Positions 7,531-16,430 are shown, numbered from the stretch's first letter. The stretch: DNA of 42,588 nucleotides from Ceratorhiza oryzae-sativae (GCA_030998015.1 JARWMV010000125.1:1-42588); one strand, 5' to 3'. Notes: a model not told the origin generated them from the sequence alone. A program made the numbers and translations.

Positions 7531-7911
7531 CCATTTGTATAACTGCCGATGAAGATTTAATAAGCCCTTTATTATTTTCTTTAGTTCCAACAAAATTAGC
7601 TGAAAAAAATATCCCTTGGAATGATACAGCTATGATGAAGGGAAACCGAATAGTTCTTAATAAAATGTATGATCATTACTCTTCTAATCCTATTGTAAAG
7701 TCCTTTTTAGATGCTAAAGTAAACCATTTACTTAATGCACCTGAAGGGGATACAGGGATATCTTATTCTTCTTTATCTAAAGATTCAATTTTAACTAATC
7801 CTGCTACAAAATCTCTTACTAATAACTATAAGCCTTCTCTATTTACTTCAGATAGTGGTGTCTATGTAATACAGTCTCATAATACTCAAGATTTATATGT
7901 GGAAATTTCAT
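7531..7911 (+). pseudogene. Endonuclease N-terminal part fused in frame to nad2 exon
   Basis: The frame continuing from nad2 reads DLISPLLFSLVPTKLAEKN and, after an Asn/Ser-rich stretch, SDSGVYVIQSHNTQDLYVE, resembling the start of a GIY-YIG domain. A similar SLISALVPLK then GGVYGLVNTK arrangement occurs in the nad1 intron gene at 21739. Fusion to the upstream exon is typical of intron-encoded endonucleases. Element B5 truncates it just before the expected YIG, and nothing downstream continues it. Confidence 0.55.
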
Positions 7912-8068
7912 ACCCCCGCTTAGGGTCAACCAGCATTGTATTTATATATAAATACATGCTGTTGACCCGAGGGGTAATGGATATCGAGGCCGCGTTCGCG
8001 GCGAGCCGCGCGCACGCCAGGGCCGCCTTGGCTTAAGCCAAGGCGTTCGCAGGCGTGCACGGGTCATA
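7909..8068 (+). repeat. GC element family B, copy B5 (flank CATA)
   Basis: CATA at 7909-7912 and 8065-8068; central TAATG is a one-base variant of the inverted copy. Mirror about 39822-39981. Confidence 0.92.
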
Positions 8069-8479
8069 AAAGAAGAGGTCATAAAAACCTCAAACCATAC
8101 TCCACTAGATTACCCATTTTAACTGTATTTTTAAAATATATCAGAGATAATTTTTTAAAAGCACGGCACAATATGCGAACTCTACTTCGTAAATTTTAGA
8201 ATGGCCCTAGGTTTCGTCTTATGGTGAAGGGCTCCGTTCTTCATTCATACCCCCGCTTAGGGTCAACCAGCATTGTATTTATATATAAATACATGCTGTT
8301 GACCCGAGGGGTAATGGATATCGAGGCCGCGTTCGCGGCGAGCCGCGCGCACGCCAGGGCCGCCTTGGCTTAAGCCAAGGCGTTCGCAGGCGTGCACGGG
8401 TCATAGAGGATGTGATTGTATTCCCAGAATATGATATACCTTGAAAATTCTAGTCTTATAAATATATTAATTAACTTTT
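8066..8479 (+). promoter_or_regulatory. Leader-like region shared with nad1 upstream sequence (copy 1)
   Basis: Outside element B6, three blocks recur in the same order upstream of nad1: CCATACTCCACT (8096), GGCCCTAGGTTTCGTCTTATG (8202) and TAGAGGATGTGATT (8404) with AATATGATATACCTT (8428) and GTCTTATAAATAT (8453). Here they lead to the ATG of the LAGLIDADG gene at 8480. A transcription or processing signal is possible but unproven. Confidence 0.45.
8246..8406 (+). repeat. GC element family B, copy B6 (flank CATA)
   Basis: Same sequence and flank as B5; lies within the leader-like region. Mirror about 39484-39644. Confidence 0.92.
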
Positions 8480-9298
8480 ATGAAAAGAAATACTCTAACA
8501 AGAGCAGAACGATTACAGTTCTCTCTACCTCAAAATCTGCAAGACATTCTTGTCGGGCTTATCCTGGGAGATTTATGCATTACAAAACAAAAAACATGTA
8601 AAAGTGCTAGATTGGAATTCATGCAAGGAGTGGTACACAAGGAATACCTTCAGCATTTGTATGAATTATTCAGTGCTTTTTGTGGGATGGCACCTAAAAC
8701 CCCTACTCGAGCTCCACATAAAAGAACGGGGAAAATCTATGATACTGTAAGATTTTATACTTACTCATTACCGTGTCTCAATACATTCTATAATTTATTT
8801 TATCCTGATGGTAAAAAAATTGTACCATTAAACATTGGGTCTCTCCTGACACCTTTAGGTCTCGCATATTGGATTTCGGATGATGGTAGTTGGGAAAAAA
8901 ACAAAAAATATGTACAGTTGTGTACTGATTCATTTACTTTGGCAGAAGTAAATTTATTAATCCAAACTCTAAATTCTAAATGAAATTTACCCTCGAGAAT
9001 CGATGTAGATTTGCCTTCGCAAATCATCGATTCTCGGCGCGACGGCCGCGCTGGGGACACCCGAAATGTGATTTCCAAAAACACCCCCAAACATGTGCAG
9101 CTACGCTGCATTGTTTGGGGGTGGTTTTGGCCAAGCCCTACGGGCATCCATTCGGGTGGTCCCAGCGCGACGGAATGTTACAAATGTAAACATAGTACTG
9201 GTTATAGAATTATAATCCCGTCTTACTCGGTTCCTATTTTACAGGATTTATTATCCCCGCATATTCCAGCCATGATGCGGTACAAAATAGGTCTGTAG
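8480..9298 (+). CDS. LAGLIDADG homing endonuclease with in-frame GC insert
   Basis: MKRNTLTRAERLQF starts a typical fungal mitochondrial LAGLIDADG protein: LPQNLQDILVGLILGDLC (first motif helix), TGKIYDTVRFYTYSLPC, PLNIGSLLTPLGLAYWISDD (second motif), CTDSFTLAEVNLLIQTLNSK, and the end YRIIIPSYSVPILQDL to RYKIGL-TAG. At 8981-8983 a TGA stands where related genes here have Trp (LNANWNL at 15571, MNSNWDL near 3880). Element C1 (8990-9173) is inserted right after it. If TGA is read as Trp, one 272-codon frame runs through C1 to the natural stop; if not, the protein ends at 167 residues. Confidence 0.8.
8990..9173 (+). repeat. GC element family C, copy C1 (184 bp)
   Basis: GAGAATCGATG/CATCGATTCTC stem, CGCGCTGGG/CCCAGCGCG stem enclosing a single DHE-type hairpin with CCAAAA/TTTTGG at its base. 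Inserted in a LAGLIDADG gene. Mirror about 38717-38900. Confidence 0.9.
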
Positions 9299-9539
9299 TT
9301 TTCTATATATTATTTTGGTTAACGGCAGTGCAACTTACTTTTCTAGACGATTTAGCAATCACTACAGTAGTCTACGAGAAATTAAACAATTAAATGGAAA
9401 TTCAAGTCTAATTTATACAACTCTAAGTTCTATGGGTCTAACGAATTTTAGTTGGTCTCCTGTTGCATTAACTCCAAATTACCATAAAGAATTTGTTTTG
9501 TTAAACAATAAATCGACTGAGTTAATCAAAGACATTCAT

Positions 9540-9761
9540 CCGCCGGCGTTAGAGGGAATCCTCAGATGAGGTAGCCTTGACCATGAGTCTCATGGTCCAG
9601 GCTACCTCCCATAAAGATTCCCTCGTAGAAAATGACGACCGTTCGTCATTTTCAGCCGGCGGCTAAATATCGATATTATGCCGCGCACTAGCAATCGCAA
9701 ACGGTTGCGATTGCTCACGTTGGTTGGTGGGACAAGTCCCACCAGCAACTAACGCGCGCGG
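9540..9761 (+). repeat. GC element family A, copy A9 (222 bp) abutting B7
   Basis: Mirror copy 38129-38350. Confidence 0.95.
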
Positions 9762-9929
9762 GCCCCCGCTCTATCGGCTAAAATCTTAGGTGTAACCCAA
9801 GATTTCAGCCGCTAAAGCGGAGGGTCAACGACCCGTGGGCATTGTTAACGAGGCCGCGTTCGCGGCGAGCCGCGCGCACGCCAGGGCCGCCTTGGCAAGC
9901 CAAGGCGTTCGCAGGCGTGCACGGGTAAT
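9762..9929 (+). repeat. GC element family B, copy B7
   Basis: Fused head-to-tail to A9. Mirror about 37961-38128. Confidence 0.92.
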
Positions 9930-10017
9930 GTTCTTTTGCATTTTACACAATATGAAGCAAGAGCTTTAGAGCAAGCTATTCTAAGTGCTATGAAGCCATC
10001 ACTAAATACAGAATCTG

Positions 10018-10239
10018 ACCCGTGCCCGCCTACGATCGCAGCTGCGGCCCTGGCGTGCGCGGGCTCGCGGCCAGAGGGGCCGCCTCGCGCACAACCTAGT
10101 GCCCCCCAAACAATGCAGCGTAGCTGCACATGTTTGGGGGGCACTAGGGCCCAAAACCAAACTCGGTCATCGCAGATGTCCGGCAGGGGTTAGTCACAGA
10201 CTAACCCGCTTACCGTCCCCAGCGCGGCCGGCTCGAGGG
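10018..10239 (-). repeat. Composite block: B-like lobe, single DHE hairpin, C-like lobe
   Basis: B-like ACCCGTGCCCGCC to GCGCGCACAAC variant (10018-10094), hairpin bounded by CCTAGTG/CACTAGG (10095-10148), then an element C end with CAGCGCGGCCGGCTCGAGGG (10149-10239). Mirror about 37651-37872. Confidence 0.85.
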
Positions 10240-10492
10240 TTATATTAACTGTATAAATTTCCATAAATCTAGTGTTTTAGGGGAATACGTACGATTTGTT
10301 GATATTACCAAACCAATGAAAGAAGTTCACCCTTATTCTAAGGAAAATTTACCATTAGTAGAAGGAATCAATTATGATGAAATTCCATTAGGACTAATTT
10401 GGGCTTACGATGAAAATCTCAATAAAATAGGGGAATTTACATCTAGTATTAAAGCAGCAAGTTTTTTGAATATTTCTAAAGGAGCAGTACTC

Positions 10493-10664
10493 CCGCCGGC
10501 GTTAGAGGGAATCCTAAAGATTCCCTCGTAGAAAATGACGACCGTTCGTCATTTTCAGCCGGCGGCTAAATATCGATATTATGCCGCGCACTAGCAATCG
10601 CAAACGGTTGCGATTGCTCACGTTGGTTGGTGGGACAAGTCCCACCAGCAACTAACGCGCGCGG
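10493..10664 (+). repeat. GC element family A, copy A10 (172 bp) abutting B9
   Basis: Mirror copy 37226-37397. Confidence 0.95.
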
Positions 10665-10832
10665 GCCCCCGCTCTATCGGCTAAAATCTTAGGTGTAACC
10701 CAAGATTTCAGCCGCTAAAGCGGAGGGTCAACGACCCGTGGGCATTGTTAACGAGGCCGCGTTCGCGGCGAGCCGCGCGCACGCCAGGGCCGCCTTGGCA
10801 AGCCAAGGCGTTCGCAGGCGTGCACGGGTAAT
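10665..10832 (+). repeat. GC element family B, copy B9
   Basis: Fused to A10 with the same junction as A9-B7. Mirror about 37058-37225. Confidence 0.92.
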
Positions 10833-11207
10833 ATTAATAAAAAATTCACTAATGGCATATTTGAGGGTAAAGTTATATCTTTATTATTTTGTAGAAATAT
10901 CCTAGGTGCTATTAGTAATAAAATTCCAGTGGTAGTTATTGACCTACTAACTGACCAAGCCTACCATTATTTCACAATTGGAGGCGCAAGTCAAGCTATA
11001 GGTATGGGAAAAACAATAAACCCTGGTACAGTTAAAACTAAATGGATTAAACCTGGGAAATTATATCAAAATCGATGGTTAATTGTCGAGGAATCAAATT
11101 ACACTGGAAAACCTTACATTGAAGGCCCTACGGCTCTAGTGTAGAACAATCATTTTTCTTTCCAATCTTTTAACGTGGGTTTTGCCCCTTAAGGGGCCAA
11201 CCCACAC

Positions 11208-11273
11208 CCCACTATTGCTGTCGAAGCCGTATCTTTAGAAAAATATTTAGTATGGCTGGATAGCCAATACTAA
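11208..11273 (+). pseudogene. Second cox2 3' end fragment
   Basis: CCC ACT ATT opens [20 protein letters not shown] then Y and TAA. It aligns with the cox2 tail at 6931-6996 ([17 protein letters not shown]) but differs at many silent sites, so it is an old or foreign copy, not a recent duplication. The following 35 nt also resemble the cox2 3' UTR. A GC hairpin (11175-11206) lies directly upstream. Confidence 0.85.
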
Positions 11274-11329
11274 TTCATCAGAATTAAATATTGAATAACG
11301 AACTACGAGATCTATTTTATGTTGAAAAT

Positions 11330-11532
11330 CAAACCCCCGCTTAGGGTCATCCAGCATTGTATTTATATATAAATACATGCTGTTGACCCGAGGGGTTTGG
11401 TTATCGAGGCCGCGTTCGCGGCGAGCCGCGCGCACGCCAGGGCCGCCTTGGCTTGATTATTGACCTTAAGGTCAATATGAGCCAAGCTTGCTTGGCTTAA
11501 GCCAGGGCGTTCGCAGGCGTGCACGGGTCAAA
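11330..11532 (+). repeat. GC element family B, copy B10, flanks CAAA / TTTG / CAAA
   Basis: CAAA 11330-11333, TTTG 11396-11399, CAAA 11529-11532. Long-loop form. Mirror about 36358-36560. Confidence 0.93.
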
Positions 11533-11540
11533 AAGTAATT

Positions 11541-11587
11541 CCTCCGCGCTTAGGCCGCCCTGCGGGCGATCAAAGAGCGCGGAGGGG
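11541..11587 (-). repeat. Half element D (lobe 1 only)
   Basis: CCTCCGCGCT/AGCGCGGAGG hairpin alone. Mirror about 36303-36349. Confidence 0.88.
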
Positions 11588-11756
11588 AAGAGGTTAGGGT
11601 CAAACATAGGTGATTTATTAACACTTGAGGGGCTTTGTTATTGGATTTGCGATGACGGTTATTGGAATGGGAACGGTGTACATTTGTGTACAGAATCTTT
11701 CACATTAGAAGAGGTAAATCTTTTGGTTAAAACTTTAACTGAAAAATTTAATTTGA

Positions 11757-11940
11757 CCCTCGAGAATCGATGTAGATTTGCCTTCGCAAATCATCGATTC
11801 TCGGCGAGACGGCCGCGCTGGGGACGCCCGAAATGTGATTTCCAAAAACACCCCCAAACATGTGCAGCTACGCTGCATTGTTTGGGGGTGGTTTTGGCCA
11901 AGCCCTACGGGCATCCATTCGGGCGTCCCCAGCGCGACGG
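11757..11940 (+). repeat. GC element family C, copy C2 (184 bp)
   Basis: Near-identical to C1 and in the same relative place of a related gene. Mirror about 35950-36133. Confidence 0.9.
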
Positions 11941-12115
11941 AATGTTCCATCAGTAAAAACAATGGTAATTTTAGAATACGAATTTCTTCTAAGTCCATAC
12001 CTGAACTACAAAATGGTTATCACCTATAATGCCTCCGCGCGTTCCCTGCTCGGTCATCGAAGATGTCCGGCAGGGGCGCACTAAACCGATGATGCGATAT
12101 AAAATAGGTCTTTAA

Positions 12116-12365
12116 TGTTTAGAGTATTGTTTCTTTCTTTGATTGGGAGTTATGGCAGACTTCCTTAATATTAATTAATATTAGTCAATATTAATCATTT
12201 TTAGTCAAAAAAAAAATGAATTTCCAACAAACCCCTCCCCTAAGATCACGCAGCTTCAATCTTCCGTATGAAGAAGTCCATAAAATGGACGATCGGAGCT
12301 GCTTTAGTTTAGGAGAATCTCATTAGAAGATATACTTCTACAGGGACCCCATAATTTAACATTTC
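12116..12365 (+). other. Non-coding stretch with compact three-stem structure
   Basis: AT-rich spacer with ATTAATATT repeats and a run of ten A (eleven T in the mirror copy). At 12253-12303 GCAGCTT pairs with GGAGCTGC around two further hairpins, TCTTC/GAAGA and GTCCAT/ATGGAC, giving a three-way junction. Its role is unknown; it may be part of a degraded intron. Confidence 0.4.
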
Positions 12366-12404
12366 AACCATACTCCACTTACTTACCCTTTTCTTAAAAT
12401 ATTA

Positions 12405-12560
12405 CTACTGACCCCCAAACATGTGCAGCTACGCTGCATTGTTTGGGGGGCAGTAGCCCCCCAATAATGCAATGACCTCCCAATGCGTTACCAAGCCTGT
12501 AAGGCACGCCCTACGGGCCAACGTATTGGGAGGGCCATTGCAATCATTGGGGGTCTACTG
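12405..12560 (+). repeat. Double-hairpin element, flanks CTACTG / CAGTAG / CTACTG
   Basis: CTACTG 12405-12410, inverted CAGTAG 12451-12456, CTACTG 12555-12560. Hairpin 2 contains another nested hairpin (CCTCCC...GGGAGG). Mirror about 35329-35484. Confidence 0.92.
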
Positions 12561-12933
12561 TGGAATCGAATTATGGCATTCGCCCTGTTGGGTGGGGCGC
12601 CCAGTTACCCCTGGGCTTCCTACTAGTCTCCAACTGGAAGACATGCCCCAGGTATACTCCAACACGTGTTGGGTTTAGTTCATTTGATTTCGATAGTACA
12701 CAAAACAAATAAATTTCTAATTATGGTGTCCCACTAGTATTGTTATTTGTATAACAATATATTAGAGGTATTCCCCTAATTATAATAATTGAAGAAAAGG
12801 CCCTAGGTTTCGTCTTATGTTATTAGGCTATGTATCGAAAATCTTTCTAAACCTTTTTGTATGTGTCCAAAGAGCTGGCGACCTAGTTCCCCATGGGCTA
12901 GCGAATTATTCCCGACCCTAACCTAAAAACTAA

Positions 12934-13153
12934 CCCTCGAGAATCGATGTAGATTTGCCTTCGCAAATCATCGATTCTCGGCGAGCCGGCCGCGACGGTT
13001 TCTTTAAGACCCTCGAGCCGGCCGCGCTGGGGACGCCCGAAATGTGATTTCCAAAAACACCCCCAAACATGTGCAGCTACGCTGCATTGTTTGGGGGTGG
13101 TTTTGGGCCCTACGGGCCCAAGGGACATCCATTCGGGCGTCCCAGCGCGACGG
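12934..13153 (+). repeat. GC element family C, copy C3 (220 bp)
   Basis: Longer version with GGCCGCGACGG insert; flanks AAACTA and TAGTTT are inverted copies. Mirror about 34736-34955. Confidence 0.9.
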
Positions 13154-13665
13154 ATTAGTTTCCCTTTCAGTTTGGGTGCGTCTCTGCCGGACATCTTCGA
13201 TGACCGATCAGTGAACGCCTAACCCAACCGAGGACGGGAAGAGTCCGATTTGCGCATCATGATGCGCAAATCGGGGGTTGGAAATCCAATCGCCAGTCCT
13301 AAGGAAAATTTAGTGAAACAAAGATACTGCAGCTCCGCTGCAGTACTCCCAAAATGGTTTTTGGCTGCCCCTGTCGGGGCTTGTGGCAATACAATGCACG
13401 ACATGGAAAGTCCTTACCGGCGCGGGGGATTTCCCTAAGAAATAAGAAAATAGAATAACTACATAAGTTTAATATTCATAGAGGATGTGATTATATTATC
13501 AAGTCATTCTATCATTTATTTGTGGCGCCCCACGGGATCCTAAGTTCAGCATCCTGGAAAACATGTTTTTCAGGTAGATGCCTGAATTAAAAATATAGCA
13601 TGATTCTGTAATATGATATACCTTTAAAATGTAAGTCTTATAAATATTTACAATTTTACAAATCA

Positions 13666-13830
13666 ATGTCATCCACAGGATTTAATTTTTTAAACGTCCT
13701 TATTGTTCTTGTACCTATGTTATTAGGTGTTGCTTTCATGACCATAATAGAAAGAAAAGTATTAGCGGCCATGCAAAGAAGAGTAGGTCCAGATACTGTT
13801 GGTATCTATGGTATAGCTCAACCATTTGCC
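13666..13830 (+). CDS. nad1: nad1 exon 1 (NADH dehydrogenase subunit 1)
   Basis: [20 protein letters not shown] and [20 protein letters not shown] then [15 protein letters not shown]: the first membrane helix and the invariant ERKxLAxxQxRxGP loop of the complex I membrane-arm subunit that lines the quinone channel. Fifty-five codons. The next residues (DAAK) are supplied by exon 2 at 18168, so the exon boundary is after GCC at about 13830. Start ATG 13666 follows a leader shared with 8480. Confidence 0.94.
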
Positions 13831-14323
13831 TAGCGAGTGGCATTATCTCATGGATGCGTCGCGGTGCGTCCCTAGGGTATTCACCATGGTGAATACCCTC
13901 TTACCTTAGACAGAATCATTTGGGGCAGAGATAATTGAAAACAGAACTATATGCTGGGAACCGTCAATTAAAAATTTATACTCGTAGACCCCCAATAATT
14001 GCGCATTATTGGGGGGCTACTGCCCCTCAAACAATGCAGCGTAGCTGCACATGTTTGGGGGTCAGTAGAGTGACAATTAAGTTTTTAGGCACAATCAGCA
14101 AGTAAGAGTTCAACTCCCTTCAACGATCACACGTTCTGCATACTTTCAAGTATGGTGGGGACCCTAGTTTCCGGTCGGGTTTCCCTTAATAAATTCTTGC
14201 CGCCGGCAGGGTCTACTGGCCTCCCAATGCGTTACCAAGCCTGGCATATTATAGTATGATGATATGATCTATTTCTTGAGGAATGCCGCTGCCGCCTTTT
14301 TATTTATTGTTCTTAATATAATG
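13831..14323 (+). other. nad1 intron 1, group I core with DHE insert
   Basis: P/Q-like CTATATGCTGGGAA (13948), AATCAGCAAGTAAGAG (14093), R-like CTTCAACGATCACACG (14117) and an S-like AAGTATGGTGGGGACC (14148) mark a group I core close to the 5' splice site. A DHE (13984-14068) splits it. The motif GATATGATCTATTTCTT at 14261 recurs exactly at 15983. Confidence 0.6.
13984..14068 (-). repeat. Double-hairpin element in nad1 intron 1
   Basis: CAGTAG at 14063-14068 and inverted CTACTG at 14017-14022; the other flank is CGTAG. Mirror about 33821-33905. Confidence 0.9.
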
Positions 14324-14491
14324 CCCCCGCTCTATCGGCTAAAATCTTAGGTGTAACCCAAGATTTCAGCCGCTAAAGCGGAGGGTCAACGACCCGTGGG
14401 CATTGTTAACGAGGCCGCGTTCGCGGCGAGCCGCGCGCACGCCAGGGCCGCCTTGGCAAGCCAAGGCGTTCGCAGGCGTGCACGGGTAATA
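14320..14491 (+). repeat. GC element family B, copy B11, flanks AATG / CATT / AATA
   Basis: AATG 14320-14323, CATT 14401-14404, AATA after the element. Mirror about 33398-33569. Confidence 0.92.
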
Positions 14492-14804
14492 AATATTTGC
14501 TCTTTTGAAATTGAATCAGCTTACTTTTGTGAACATCTCAACAATTTTTTTTACTCTGTAATTGCAGGATTGGGTGACATTAATTGTAGTCCATTGTTAG
14601 TGCTGTCTTTTGTAGTGCCTACAAAACCCGAAGAAAACTCTGCACAAAAACCAAAACGGCGATTGAGTCAAGCGGAAAGAAATAGTTTTGAACTGGCAGA
14701 AAATTTGAAAGAAATTCTAGTTGGCTGCCTTTTGGGTGATTTACACTGTCGAGACCGTTATCAAACGGGAAATGTAACTTTATATTTCGAACAAGGAGTA
14801 AGTC

Positions 14805-14976
14805 CCGCCGGCGTTAGAGGGAATCCTAAAGATTCCCTCGTAGAAAATGACGACCGTTCGTCATTTTCAGCCGGCGGCTAAATATCGATATTATGCCGCG
14901 CACTAGCAATCGCAAACGGTTGCGATTGCTCACGTTGGTTGGTGGGACAAGTCCCACCAGCAACTAACGCGCGCGG
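14805..14976 (+). repeat. GC element family A, copy A11 (172 bp)
   Basis: Flanks AGTC and GACT are inverted copies of each other. Mirror copy 32913-33084. Confidence 0.95.
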
Positions 14977-15228
14977 GACTATTTATTCTATTTATTTGAA
15001 TTATTTGAAAGCTATTGTAGTTCAACCCCCAAAATCTATGATAGACAACCGGATACCAGAACCGGTAAAGTTTATACTCGAATTGTATTTACTACCTATT
15101 CCTTGCCTTGTTTTAATTATTTATATAACCTATTTTACCATGAGGGTAAAAAAGTAATACCATTAAATATTGCAAATCTGCTAACACCTAGAGGTTTGGC
15201 TCACTTAATTGCTGAAGATGGATCTTTT

Positions 15229-15432
15229 CAAACCCCCGCTTAGGGTCATCCAGCATTGTATTTATATATAAATACATGCTGTTGACCCGAGGGGTTTGGT
15301 TATCGAGGCCGCGTTCGCGGCGAGCCGCGCGCACGCCAGGGCCGCCTTGGCTTGATTATTGACCTTAAGGTCAATATGAGCCAAGCTTGCTTGGCTTAAG
15401 CCAGGGCGTTCGCAGGCGTGCACGGGTCAAAA
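15229..15432 (+). repeat. GC element family B, copy B12, flanks CAAA / TTTG / CAAA
   Basis: Same layout as B10. Mirror about 32457-32660. Confidence 0.93.
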
Positions 15433-15440
15433 AACACACT

Positions 15441-15508
15441 CAATGGCCTCCGAGCCATTACCCCCCCAAACAATGCAGCATAGCTGCATCAGTTTGGGGG
15501 GTCATTGG
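15441..15508 (+). repeat. Double-hairpin element in LAGLIDADG gene
   Basis: CAATGG, small hairpin GGCCTCCGAGCC, CCATTA, DHE hairpin, CATTGG. Mirror about 32381-32448. Confidence 0.85.
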
Positions 15509-15711
15509 TTATTCTTTGTACTGACTCATTTAGTTACGAAGAAGTAACTCTATTATCTAATACTTTAAATGCCAACTGGAATTTAGAGAGTTATGTTTAC
15601 AAAGAAAGAGATAGTTATAGAATCAAAATACCCAAACGAAGCTTACCTAAAATGCAAAGTTTACTAAAAAACCTTATGCCTGTTATGATGTTACACAAAA
15701 TTGGGCTGTAG

Positions 15712-16049
15712 TTATATTAAATTTTTTCCCCTCCCCTCCAGCGTACATTTTTAGGATGTCACGCCCTACGGATAGGGTTAGGGAAAATTGAAATGGACTA
15801 ATTTCACAAATTGAGCAAGCGGTTGGTCAAAACCGATTGGCGGGGCGGATTAGCGAGGGAACTTTAAAGTGATCCCTAAAATCTAGTGCCTTGTGTATTG
15901 TAATACTACTGAAATAAGTTATCTAGCTTCCAGCTGCTTAAATAACAAAGAACCCGGTAAGTTGGGTATAACTAATATTATTGATATGATCTATTTCTTA
16001 AGGGAAAGTCGCATTAATTTTATTATTAAATTTTATTATTTACACAATT
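15712..16049 (+). other. nad1 intron 1 interior, no gene recognised
   Basis: AT-rich intron sequence between two endonuclease genes. It contains the second copy of GATATGATCTATTTCTT (15983) followed by GAAAGTCGCA, similar to the AAAAGTCGCA just before exon 2 (18158), suggesting repeated intron ends. Confidence 0.45.
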
Positions 16050-16208
16050 GTGCATTTAGATTCTATTGAAAATACTTATCTTGCTTTCAATCTCCTTGTT
16101 TGTAAGGAACCAGGATTTATATATCGCCAGATAATTCGATATATGTCTTGGCCTAAGATTGAGCGATTTAAAAAACATATAGCCCTTGATCATTGTCAAG
16201 ATGTACCT

Positions 16209-16430
16209 CCGCCGGCGTTAGAGGGAATCCTCAGATGAGGTAGCCTTGACCATGAGTCTCATGGTCCAGGCTACCTCCCATAAAGATTCCCTCGTAGAAA
16301 ATGACGACCGTTCGTCATTTTCAGCCGGCGGCTAAATATCGATATTATGCCGCGCACTAGCAATCGCAAACGGTTGCGATTGCTCACGTTGGTTGGTGGG
16401 ACAAGTCCCACCAGCAACTAACGCGCGCGG
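16209..16430 (+). repeat. GC element family A, copy A12 (222 bp) abutting B13
   Basis: Mirror copy 31459-31680. Confidence 0.95.

Larger units (their letters stand above)
9313..11144 (+). pseudogene. GIY-YIG-type endonuclease with NUMOD1 repeats, cut by three GC blocks
   Basis: Pieces in order: 9313-9539 (VNGSATYFSRRFSNHYSS, the YIG half of a GIY-YIG domain, then TNFSWSPVALTPNYHKEF), 9927-10017 (FTQYEARALEQAILSAMKPS), 10246-10492 (YVRFVDITKPMKE, GLIWAYDENLNKIGEF, SSIKAASFLNISKGAV) and 10830-11144 (VVVIDLLTDQAYHYF, KPGKLYQNRWLIVEE, stop TAG). The last two are NUMOD1-like modules. Gaps hold A9+B7, a B/DHE/C block and A10+B9. The GIY half is missing upstream. It is followed 64 nt later by a second cox2 tail, suggesting a cox2-associated mobile gene. 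Confidence 0.75.
11290..12115 (+). pseudogene. LAGLIDADG endonuclease C-terminal half, 5' truncated and cut by four inserts
   Basis: LFYVENQ (11306-11333), element B10, KVIP, half D element, SNIGDLLTLEGLCYWICDD and CTESFTLEEVNLLVKTLTEK (11601-11755), element C2, NNGNFRIRISSKSIPELQ (11958 on), a short GC insert (12032-12080), and MMRYKIGL-TAA (12113-12115). The first motif half is absent; the gene begins just after the second cox2 tail. C2 sits at the same codon region as C1 in the gene at 8480 but here shifts the frame. Confidence 0.8.
12366..13665 (+). promoter_or_regulatory. nad1 upstream region with leader copy 2 and GC inserts
   Basis: Carries the blocks CCATACTCCACT (12369), GGCCCTAGGTTTCGTCTTATG (12799) and TAGAGGATGTGATT (13480), then AATATGATATACCTT and GTCTTATAAATAT just before nad1. 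The same blocks precede the gene at 8480. Between them are a DHE (12405-12560), element C3 (12934-13153) and other GC hairpins, including CGATTTGCGCATCATG with its complement at 13246-13275. No gene was recognised. Confidence 0.5.
14488..15711 (+). pseudogene. LAGLIDADG endonuclease in nad1 intron 1, cut by A, B and DHE inserts
   Basis: RRLSQAERNSFELAENLKEI, LVGCLLGDLHCRDRYQTGNV and YFEQGV lead up to element A11 (14805-14976). It resumes LFELFESYC, RTGKVYTRIVFTTYSLPCF, IPLNIANLLTPRGLAHLIAE and DGSFQ to B12 (15233-15427), then a DHE (15441-15508), then CTDSFSYEEVTLLSNTLNAN, WNLESYVYKE, PKRSLPKMQS and HKIGL-TAG. Both LAGLIDADG helices are present. Joining across B12 at the repeated CAAA keeps the same frame, so the inserts appear younger than the gene. 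Confidence 0.85.

Noticed and set aside
8416..8601. Small open frames overlapping the LAGLIDADG gene and inside A, B and C elements
   Set aside because: They overlap better-supported frames or repeat the same element translation (for example SCWWDLSHQPT or RAHARAALA) at each copy; no protein family matches.
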